Assembly (NCBI GenBank): GCA_007131745.1
Contig: SLPX01000077.1
Coordinates: forward strand, 1 to 43,902
Source of the DNA: Myxococcales bacterium
Lineage (GTDB): Bacteria; Myxococcota; Polyangia; HGW-17; SLPX01
Reading direction: 5' to 3'
DNA length: 43,902 nucleotides
Shown: piece after piece, positions 9,128 to 16,450 of the stretch
How positions within the stretch are numbered: position 1 is the first letter of the stretch
Layout of the letters: every line of letters starts with the position of its first letter
Translations under genes and position numbers: made by a program
The notes under the pieces: generated by a model
Told to the model about the DNA's origin: nothing
Seen by the model: the letters and a program-made list of their open reading frames with translations, nothing else
Databases searched by the model: none

Positions 9128-9418
9128 ATGAACAGACAACGTGTCCTGGAACTGCTGAGCCGCAGCAAGCCGGAGCTACAAGCCCGTTTCGGCGTGACCC
9201 GGCTGGCCTTGTTCGGCTCCACCGCCCGAGACACGGCGACGGGCTCCAGCGACGTTGATGTGCTGGTGGCCTTCGATGGCCCGGCCACCTCCAAGCGCTA
9301 TTTCGGTGTGCAGTTCTTTCTTGAGGACCTGCTCGGCTGTCCGGTCGACCTGGTCACCGAAAAGGCTTTGCGGCCGGAGTTACGCCCCTATATCGAACAG
9401 GAGCGGGTCAATGTCTGA
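9128..9418 (+). CDS. mntA: MntA-type nucleotidyltransferase antitoxin
   Basis: A 96-residue minimal nucleotidyltransferase. The signature GSx10DxD is intact (Gly30, Ser31, Asp42, Asp44), within FGSTARDTATGSSDVDVLV. In characterised HEPN/MNT pairs the MntA protein neutralises the HepT RNase by AMPylating a tyrosine next to its active site. The stop overlaps the downstream hepT start by 8 bp, the usual translational coupling of these pairs. Local base composition is clearly richer in G+C than neighbours (9181-9240 is about 72% by hand count, against 43% for 8581-8640), consistent with horizontal arrival of the pair. Confidence 0.88.
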   Translation: MNRQRVLELLSRSKPELQARFGVTRLALFGSTARDTATGSSDVDVLVAFDGPATSKRYFGVQFFLEDLLGCPVDLVTEKALRPELRPYIEQERVNV

Positions 9419-9767
9419 TGCAAGCCTGCGCGAATGGCGCTTCTACCTCGATGACATGATCGCCTTCATCGAGAAGGTGCTAGCCTACACCGACGGAATC
9501 GACCAAGCCGGTTTTGTGGCAAGCGGACTGATTTACGACGCCACCCTGCGCAATCTGGAGCTGATCGGCGAAGCCGCCACCCATATACCCGATGAAGTCC
9601 GTGGCGCCCATCCTGAAATCCCATGGCGGATGATCGTCGCCACCCGCAACCGCCTCATACACGGCTATCTCGGTATCGACGACGACACCCTATGGAGCGT
9701 CATCCAGGATGATGTGCCCGAACTGTTGCCCCTGCTCAAGGCCATGAAAGACGAGACGAAATCATAA
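9411..9767 (+). CDS. hepT: HepT-type HEPN RNase toxin (DUF86)
   Basis: A 118-residue HEPN-domain toxin. The catalytic Rx4HxY motif is complete in RNRLIHGY (Arg79, His84, Tyr86). The preceding helix with NLELIGEAA and the WRMIVATRN segment are typical of the HepT/DUF86 family. The protein is expected to cleave RNA unless Tyr86 is AMPylated by MntA. ATG at 9411 lies inside the end of mntA (8-bp overlap). Reading the frame further upstream gives only a shadow of mntA, so the longer version is not used. Both catalytic motifs are intact, so the pair is probably functional. Confidence 0.88.
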   Translation: MSDASLREWRFYLDDMIAFIEKVLAYTDGIDQAGFVASGLIYDATLRNLELIGEAATHIPDEVRGAHPEIPWRMIVATRNRLIHGYLGIDDDTLWSVIQDDVPELLPLLKAMKDETKS

Positions 9768-10027
9768 AAACAGCAGCATCAAGATCATCGAAATTAATAC
9801 CAACAGGCACTTCATATTCTTCATCAGGGACCATGCCACCGGAGCGATCCCGTTCATAGGCCAGGTTGTCAATCCTGCTTCAGAAAACCTCATACGACGA
9901 TTTTCCGGAACACACCATTTGGGCCGGTGATTCCTCCAGCACTGTTGGAGACAAACTGTTATTCGGAGATCCTGTATAGAAAACCTTCCGACTGTTTGAA
10001 GGTGTATTTCCGCTTAATCTTTTGAAA

Positions 10028-10732
10028 TCACTGCTGCTCCATCGGGTTTGAGAGGTCGCCGCAGTAGAGGCGTTTTCGGATTTTTTCGAGAAATTTATTT
10101 CCGATTCCTTCGACCTCCAGCAATCCTGCCACGTCTCTGAACGGACCATGCTTGTTCCGAAAATTCACTATGCGCAACGATGTTTTCGGTCCCAGGCCGG
10201 GTATGGACTCGAGTTCTTCCCGGGAAGCTTTGTTGAGATCCAGAACTACATCCAGCAGAGCTAATTTTGCAGGCGACATCCTGAAAAGTTGAATGGAGCA
10301 TTGAAATCCACCGTCCCGGTTTTTCCGAAGCCGCCAGGAGATCCTGTCTCCGGAACTCAAGGTCTTTCGGGCGAGCTCCACTTCGCAGAAACGGGGCAAA
10401 CCAGCGGCTGCAAACTCTTCAATTCCTGCGTCAAGGCAGATCACCCGGCCGTCTTCACCCCCGACCTGAACATGGTTGTCACATTTGAGTTCCGCGGGAA
10501 TCGGGTTTCCATTTGTTGTGACGGAAGAATCTCGATGCACCCTGAACAATTGAAACACTATCAGACCTATTATCAGGAAAGCGGCCCAACGGACTTGTCC
10601 GGCGTCCGGGCGGTACTGCAACTTCAAAAAACCGATGAGCCCGAACAATTCATCGCGCACGGTTTTCACCGCTGCTCTGAAACCCGCTTGCACGCTCTTG
10701 GTTGAATTTGGTCGCCGACCGAAATCGTTCAT
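10028..10732 (-). CDS. ComEA-like membrane-anchored helix-hairpin-helix protein
   Basis: A 234-residue protein with one membrane segment (about 49-63, WAAFLIIGLIVFQLF), an exported middle region of about 95 residues, and a C-terminal ComEA-type double HhH domain (164-223): LNKASREELESIPGLG followed by GPFRDVAGLLEVEGIG. ComEA proteins bind double-stranded DNA at the cell surface or periplasm during natural transformation, and HhH domains of this type are DNA-binding. The middle region is larger than in minimal ComEA and is unassigned. The start is uncertain: ATG at 10732 has GGAG 9 bp upstream and is preferred, but the frame stays open to a TTG at 10828, adding 32 residues. No other competence gene is nearby. 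Confidence 0.8.
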   Translation of the reverse strand: MNDFGRRPNSTKSVQAGFRAAVKTVRDELFGLIGFLKLQYRPDAGQVRWAAFLIIGLIVFQLFRVHRDSSVTTNGNPIPAELKCDNHVQVGGEDGRVICLDAGIEEFAAAGLPRFCEVELARKTLSSGDRISWRLRKNRDGGFQCSIQLFRMSPAKLALLDVVLDLNKASREELESIPGLGPKTSLRIVNFRNKHGPFRDVAGLLEVEGIGNKFLEKIRKRLYCGDLSNPMEQQ

Positions 10733-10942
10733 GCTCCGATACTCCATCCCTATTGGAGAAAAACCCGGTTCAGAACTCCCTTGGACGTCTGTTCGCGGTT
10801 TTTTCCTGTTATCGGCCACTAGAACCAAAAGTTGTCTCTTTTGTAATCAAAGCTTCTTTGCATCGACACCGCAGGCGGTCCAACCGAGCTGAATGCACCC
10901 AAACAACAGTTTTCTTGAACGCGGTTCAGAAACTGGTAATAG

Positions 10943-10978
10943 GATAAGAGCTTTGATAAGAGCATTGATAAAAGCCAA
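10943..10978. repeat. Three tandem 12-bp direct repeats
   Basis: Three consecutive 12-bp units, GATAAGAGCTTT (10943-10954), GATAAGAGCATT (10955-10966) and GATAAAAGCCAA (10967-10978), lie between the divergent comEA-like gene and the large membrane phosphatase-like gene, about 45 bp before the latter's start. A regulatory, iteron-like role is possible but not shown. Confidence 0.6.
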
Positions 10979-11023
10979 TGCATCCGACAAGACAAACTAA
11001 AACGCGGTGACGGAACCAACATT

Positions 11024-14000
11024 GTGGCGGAACGGCGAAATCAAATAACGAGAACACTCTTCGGCTCCATCCTGCTAGGTATCCTGTCGATGTTCCTCCT
11101 GGGATTGTTCGAACTCGGCACGATTGCGGCAACGAACATGATTGGCCCGGGGTCTGCCGGCTGGAAGTTGCTCTACTCCGCGTCGATACTTGGCATATTC
11201 GCGGGGTGGGGCGCTATCTTCGGTTTCATTGCAGGAGGCCTGTCCATAGCTGTTTCATCCCTTGTAAACCTGATGACGGAAAAAAGAGTCGAAAAACCGA
11301 AGTGGGCCGCAAGGATTTACACCGGCTTGACCACGTTCCCGGTTGCCTACTTCTGTGCAAATGTTTTCGAAGGCAGAAGGGCGTCGGAAATTCCGATGAA
11401 AGAGTTTTTGATCCCGGCCCTGGCAGCGGCCTTGCTTGCCGTTTCATACGGTGCCATCCGCATAATAATAGGGTTCAAGCATCGACTCATTGAAGGCCGA
11501 TTGAAAAAAGCGCAAATATATGGGGGGTTGGCGATCATGGCGGGGATCTCGATCTCCATGCATGTAGCGGACCGGAAAATTCTTCCCGGACTATATGGTT
11601 TTTTCCACCTCCTCCTTGCCATGGGGTCCATGATCTCGGCGTTGCTGTTCGTCTACGGCTCTTATCTTGAGTTGACAAGACGGTCGATCAGGTTTTGGGG
11701 AGGGGTGGCAAAACCCATCAACACGGTCATTGCAGCTTTCACAGTCTTGTTTCTAGGCGGCCTGGGATTGTTGCACATCGGCCGGCACAACCGAAGCAGA
11801 GCAGCGGGTTTCAACAACACGGTTATTACAACAAAACTCCTCCAGGGCGCGAAAAAAATCAGGGCGCTCCCGGAACCTGATAAAATAAAGGCCCAAGCGG
11901 TTGAAGACATTCCTCCACCGCTCGCGCCCGGAATCCGCCTCCCTGGAAGAAATATTGTTTTCATAACCGTTGACGCGCTCCGTAGTGACAGGGTGGGCCT
12001 CTACGGTTCACGAAAATCCATTACACCCAACATCGACAGGATTTTCGCAGGAGGCACACGTTTTGAACGGGCTTATACGCCTATCCCTCAGACATCATAC
12101 GCAATAGCCAGCCTCATGACGGGCAGTTATCTCCTTTCGCCGCAAAGAGTGCGCAGGGAAGGAAGAAGGGTCACCATTCCCGAAGTGATGCACCGGTTCA
12201 CATATAAAACAGCGGCTTTCTATCCTCCCGCCATATTCTTTTTGGATCACAAGTTTTTTCTGGATTACGAAAGAACCAGGCTTGGTTTCGGGCATTACGT
12301 GGTTCAGTATCATAAAACCGATGTGGAAGACGATGCAGCAGAGCGAGTGGACGCGGCCCTGGCGGTGCTGCAGGAATGGAACATCATCGAAGACAAGAGC
12401 GACACAACGGGCGGGGAAAATAAAAAGAACAATACAAAAGAAGAGAAACCGAAGTTTTTTCTCTGGCTGCACTTTTTCGACCCTCATCACCCGTACGTGC
12501 GACGGGAAGGATTCGGACCGCCCGGCAACTCGGATGTCGACCGCTATGAAAGTGAAATAGCGTATGTGGACGCTCAAGTGGGCCGGCTCTACGATGCATT
12601 GAAAGAAAACACGGAAAATACCATCTTCGTTCTGACGGCCGATCATGGAGAAGCGTTCGGAGAACACGGAACATCCACACACGGCACATCGCTCTACGAT
12701 GAGCAAATCAGAGTTCCTTTTCTTATAGCAGGCGGTGGAGTCCCGGAAAGAGTGATATCCGCCCCGGTCGACTTGACCGCTCTCGCGCCCACCATGCTGT
12801 CACTCGTGGATCTTCCGTTGCCGGCAACAATGGAAGGAACGGATCTGACTCCATTCATGGGGGATGCACCCGAAACAGGAATGCCGCCCGCGTTTGCACG
12901 TTTGGCGATACCGGGCAAAAACCTGGAAATGGCCGCGGCCGGCCCATACAAGCTCATCCGTGATACCGTTCGGTCAACCACTGAATTGTACAACCTTTTG
13001 GAAGATCCCCAGGAGAGAAACCCGCTGGATATAGACAATTCAAGAGAAGCCGCAAAAACAGCATCCAGGCTGCTGGGCCATATCGAGGCCAAGAAAAGAC
13101 GGATGCTCAGACACCCTGCCGCTGCAAAAACAGAACGGACCAAAAAGGATCTCGGGAGAAAACTCGCTTCCGATGATCCGGAAGAGCGTCGAATCGCAAC
13201 CCGCACTCTTCTTTCGGAAGAACCTGATGCGAAATACGAAACCAAGTTCATCCGGTTGATGAACGAGGACCCTGACGTGGAAGTCCGCCACAGGGCTGCG
13301 ATTCTTGCAGCCCGGCTCGGTGTTGAAAGCGCGTATGATCACGTTGAAAAACTATTGGAGCGATCCGATTTACCGCTGGAAATGATCAATTCCGGCGCGT
13401 TCGCCCTGGCCCGGGCCGGCCGTAACACAGCAGTGGAACATCTCTTATTCCTTTTCAATCACGCTTCCGGGATCCAACAGCAAAGAGAGATCCTGGAGCT
13501 TCTGGGATCACTGAAATGTTCCGGATCCATGGAGTTGCTACTTCAAGCAATCCATATTCCGGGAGCTGCGCTTGAAGGGGTCAGGGCGATCGGAAGAATA
13601 GCGGATCCCCGTGGAATAAAACCCCTCTTGAAAATACTCGACAGCCCATCCACCCAGGCGATTTTGCGCGCGGAAATCATAAAAACGCTTGGAAAAATCG
13701 GTACCGCAGCGGCAATAGACAGAATTAAATTGCAAATAAAAATCGACACCGACCCCCTGGTCACCGCGGCTTGCCTGGCAGCTCTCGTTTCAAACGATGC
13801 AGTCGGATCATATTTGCCAGGCTGGAGAATAATGTCCCGAAAGCATTTCGCCCTTATATGGCCGTCGGAATGCAAAACCGGCACCCCTTGCAAACCTCCG
13901 AACGGTTCCTTGCTGGAGCTTCCCATGCCGGCAAAAGCTCCGGGAGACGACGTTATAGAAATATGGATTGTCTCCCATGGTGAAACATCCACTCCAGCGT

Positions 14001-14326
14001 CCATATCGTTCGAGAATTCCGACTACGAAAGATCCGAAGCCGCTTCAGTCATTCCAGCCGAAGAGTCTCTAGATGACGCGGACGAGGAATCGTCGATAAG
14101 CAGCCCTCACAACAGAAATTCGGACCCGGATGAAAACGACGGGGAAGTTTACGTCGATGATGATCATACAAAAATGGATTTTCTTAGCGGATCGATTTTA
14201 TTGCTGAAAGGAACCGCAAAAAAACCGATTCTGAAATTTTCAGAGTGGCCCGATGGTTTGGATCTTCAATTCATCTTGATTCGCAAACCGTTGAAAGAGA
14301 AAAAACAGAATCGATATGAGCAGTAA
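11024..14326 (+). CDS. Membrane-anchored alkaline-phosphatase-superfamily (sulfatase-like) protein with HEAT repeats
   Basis: An 1100-residue protein. Several membrane segments occupy about 11-255. A sulfatase-like domain (about 308-640) starts NIVFITVDALRSDRVGLYG with metal ligand Asp317 and contains a second metal site, TADHGEAFGEHG (Asp541, His542). HEAT-type repeats fill about 680-900, and an acidic tail precedes a C-terminal beta-rich segment. At the nucleophile position the usual Cys/Ser of CxPxR is replaced by Thr357 (PQTSYAIASLMTG). It is therefore unlikely to be a formylglycine sulfatase and more likely a phosphatase or phospho-group transferase, as in EptA or LTA synthase, which use Thr. 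The start is GTG with a poor ribosome-binding site. The stop overlaps the next gene by 11 bp. Confidence 0.82.
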   Translation: MAERRNQITRTLFGSILLGILSMFLLGLFELGTIAATNMIGPGSAGWKLLYSASILGIFAGWGAIFGFIAGGLSIAVSSLVNLMTEKRVEKPKWAARIYTGLTTFPVAYFCANVFEGRRASEIPMKEFLIPALAAALLAVSYGAIRIIIGFKHRLIEGRLKKAQIYGGLAIMAGISISMHVADRKILPGLYGFFHLLLAMGSMISALLFVYGSYLELTRRSIRFWGGVAKPINTVIAAFTVLFLGGLGLLHIGRHNRSRAAGFNNTVITTKLLQGAKKIRALPEPDKIKAQAVEDIPPPLAPGIRLPGRNIVFITVDALRSDRVGLYGSRKSITPNIDRIFAGGTRFERAYTPIPQTSYAIASLMTGSYLLSPQRVRREGRRVTIPEVMHRFTYKTAAFYPPAIFFLDHKFFLDYERTRLGFGHYVVQYHKTDVEDDAAERVDAALAVLQEWNIIEDKSDTTGGENKKNNTKEEKPKFFLWLHFFDPHHPYVRREGFGPPGNSDVDRYESEIAYVDAQVGRLYDALKENTENTIFVLTADHGEAFGEHGTSTHGTSLYDEQIRVPFLIAGGGVPERVISAPVDLTALAPTMLSLVDLPLPATMEGTDLTPFMGDAPETGMPPAFARLAIPGKNLEMAAAGPYKLIRDTVRSTTELYNLLEDPQERNPLDIDNSREAAKTASRLLGHIEAKKRRMLRHPAAAKTERTKKDLGRKLASDDPEERRIATRTLLSEEPDAKYETKFIRLMNEDPDVEVRHRAAILAARLGVESAYDHVEKLLERSDLPLEMINSGAFALARAGRNTAVEHLLFLFNHASGIQQQREILELLGSLKCSGSMELLLQAIHIPGAALEGVRAIGRIADPRGIKPLLKILDSPSTQAILRAEIIKTLGKIGTAAAIDRIKLQIKIDTDPLVTAACLAALVSNDAVGSYLPGWRIMSRKHFALIWPSECKTGTPCKPPNGSLLELPMPAKAPGDDVIEIWIVSHGETSTPASISFENSDYERSEAASVIPAEESLDDADEESSISSPHNRNSDPDENDGEVYVDDDHTKMDFLSGSILLLKGTAKKPILKFSEWPDGLDLQFILIRKPLKEKKQNRYEQ

Positions 14327-15365
14327 CACAACATCCAAAGAGCCGCCCGTTTCTGAAACAGGTTTGAAAAACGACGAACCGGAACAGGAGAATCATGCCA
14401 AAGAGTCCACCGAACAGGACTCAATCAGCCTTGCAGACGAAGCTGATGAATACGGACAAAGCATACTGCCGCGGTTTTCATCCCTCAATCCCAAAGACAA
14501 ATCTTACCCCGGCGTCGGATTATTCACCCTTCTCACCGTAGCTGCATGGATCTCGGCTCTCCTTGTAAGCCTTCTTCTGCACGGAATCAGGGGCGATGCG
14601 CCTGGGGAAACCCCGACTCCCGACTGGATGGGAATTGAAGCCCTTGTGGGAAGTCTGATATGGATTCCGGTCGCCCTGCTTGCGGCCCGTCGAAGCAAGC
14701 TTGATATACGAAACGCGGTTTCATGGAAATGGCCGGCGGCCCACGGATGGAAACTCTTTCTCCTGGGAGGATCCGCCGGCCTTTTCATGCTCATGCCCGC
14801 TGTCTGGCTGCAACAACTTTGCTCCCGGTTCATGCCCAAGCTGGGAACCAATCTCATCCTGCAACTTGAAAACCAGGATCCGGGGCCGCACGCTCTGGCG
14901 CTCATTTCCCTGGCCGTAGTCCTCGCCGCTCCCATAGCGGAGGAACTCTTTTTCCGCGGCTTCGCCATGAATGGAATGACATCCGTAACTCCCTCAGGAT
15001 CAAGAAAAGGATTCTGGCCCGCGGCGATCATAATCTCGTTTGTTTTCGCTGTCATTCACATCGAACCTGCAAACATGGCGCCCATATTCGCTCTTTCCAT
15101 CGTGCTGTGCTGGCTGCAGTGGCGCTCTTCATCCGTTATACCGCCCATAACCTGCCACATCGTTTATAATGGAGTCCAAATCCTGGCTTGGCTCACCGCG
15201 CGCCACAGTCCCGATTTCGACCTGCAAATCAACGGAGACGAAGTTACGCTGCCGTTTACCTACGCGGCCGCGTCCATAGTTCTGCTGATGCCGGTCATCT
15301 ACGGCGTTCTTCGATTCACCGCGCCCACACAACCAGGCAATATCCCTGAGGATCCTAACGAATAA
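14316..15365 (+). CDS. CPBP family intramembrane metalloprotease
   Basis: A 349-residue membrane protein. After an acidic, disordered N-terminus (1-60) come about seven or eight hydrophobic segments. The CPBP (Abi/CAAX-like) motifs are present: EELFFRGF with Glu209, Glu210 and Arg214, then VIHIE with His248, and a later segment ending ITCHIVYN. The family includes Rce1-like prenyl-protein proteases and bacteriocin-immunity proteins; the substrate here is unknown. The start ATG lies within the last codons of the upstream phosphatase-like gene (11-bp overlap), which implies translational coupling and possibly a joint role at the membrane. Confidence 0.88.
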   Translation: MSSNTTSKEPPVSETGLKNDEPEQENHAKESTEQDSISLADEADEYGQSILPRFSSLNPKDKSYPGVGLFTLLTVAAWISALLVSLLLHGIRGDAPGETPTPDWMGIEALVGSLIWIPVALLAARRSKLDIRNAVSWKWPAAHGWKLFLLGGSAGLFMLMPAVWLQQLCSRFMPKLGTNLILQLENQDPGPHALALISLAVVLAAPIAEELFFRGFAMNGMTSVTPSGSRKGFWPAAIIISFVFAVIHIEPANMAPIFALSIVLCWLQWRSSSVIPPITCHIVYNGVQILAWLTARHSPDFDLQINGDEVTLPFTYAAASIVLLMPVIYGVLRFTAPTQPGNIPEDPNE

Positions 15366-15392
15366 AACTTCCAAGCAATTTATGAGCCCATT

Positions 15393-16250
15393 ATGAAAAT
15401 ATCCCTTCTGACATCGAACAATCCGGAAGATTACGTGGAAGATGAAGCTATTTTGTTAAAAGAACTCAAGAAGCATCAAAAATACGAGTTTGAATATACC
15501 CCGTGGGACGCGGACGTGGATTGGTCGGAATACAAAACAGCCGTAATAAGAACCACTTGGGACTATACAAGCCGATTGTCGGAATTCTTGGAGGTTCTTG
15601 ATAAAATCAGACGTGGAGGATGCAAAGTATATAATGACCCGAATCTTGTCAGGTGGAACTCAAACAAGACCTATCTTCATGAGCTTGAAAACGCAGGGGT
15701 GCCGATTGTACCCAGTCTTTTTCCGGCAGAGCAAAGTCTAGATGTTGTAAAGGAAAGAATTCTCCAATTCAGAGAAGACAAATTTATTTTGAAGCCGCTG
15801 GTGGGAGCAAGTTCACATGACATAATTGTTTTTGATGAAAAAACAAGTTTGCTTGACCATCTATTCGGTTTGCCGGCTGGCGAAGCTGAAAACTATTTCC
15901 TGCAACCTTTTCAAAATTCCGTGTTTGATGGTGAGATATCCTATTTTTATTTCAACGGTGTTTTTCAATATGCAATCAGGAAAAAGCCCAAGTCCGGCGA
16001 TTTCAGAGTTCAAGAAGAATACGGCGGATCGATCAATCAACATAAGCCTTCGCAGTTTGAGCTGGATCGGTCAAAAGCTGTTTTAGATCAAGTCGGCGAC
16101 ACTCTGTATGCCAGAGTCGATGCGTTGCATGAATCCACTGACTGGAAGCTTATGGAGCTTGAACTTATCGAACCTTCCATGTTTTTTAAATTTGTCCCGA
16201 ATAGTGCAAAAAGATTCAGCGAGGCCATATTGACCAGATTGGAGTCGTAA
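15393..16250 (+). CDS. ATP-grasp domain protein (glutathione-synthetase/RimK-like)
   Basis: A 285-residue ATP-grasp ligase. Visible family features are the early RTTWDYTSR segment common to the DcsG/RimK-like group, the ATP-binding strand FILKPLVGASSHDI, the central SGDFRVQEEYGGS and the metal-site end WKLMELELIEPSMFF. ATP-grasp enzymes join a carboxylate to an amine or thiol through an acyl-phosphate; the substrate is not evident. The gene is 27 bp after the CPBP gene. Its base composition is unusual: 15901-15960 is about 35% G+C by hand count against 62% for 15181-15240, suggesting separate ancestry. It is convergent with the large lipoprotein gene. Confidence 0.8.
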   Translation: MKISLLTSNNPEDYVEDEAILLKELKKHQKYEFEYTPWDADVDWSEYKTAVIRTTWDYTSRLSEFLEVLDKIRRGGCKVYNDPNLVRWNSNKTYLHELENAGVPIVPSLFPAEQSLDVVKERILQFREDKFILKPLVGASSHDIIVFDEKTSLLDHLFGLPAGEAENYFLQPFQNSVFDGEISYFYFNGVFQYAIRKKPKSGDFRVQEEYGGSINQHKPSQFELDRSKAVLDQVGDTLYARVDALHESTDWKLMELELIEPSMFFKFVPNSAKRFSEAILTRLES

Positions 16251-16450
16251 ACCCGCGGAACAAGACGATTGAAAACCGAATGTGAGCGTCTCCCAAGCTC
16301 ATCTCCTTGTATACACCTCCATCCGCTCGTCTACAAAGTGATCATCCACTCATCGACTCCCGAGTCAGAAAAACACCGATACTCTCTAACGGTTTTTCAA
16401 CTCTTCATCAAACAACCGCCCCTAATGTTTCTCTTTCCTGTTCCACGATA

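Noticed and set aside
9013..9258. An 81-codon frame before and across mntA.
   Set aside because: Its translation has no domain features and it runs into mntA in another frame.
9255..9410. Longer version of the HepT frame.
   Set aside because: The extra residues are an out-of-frame shadow of mntA; the HEPN domain begins at 9411.
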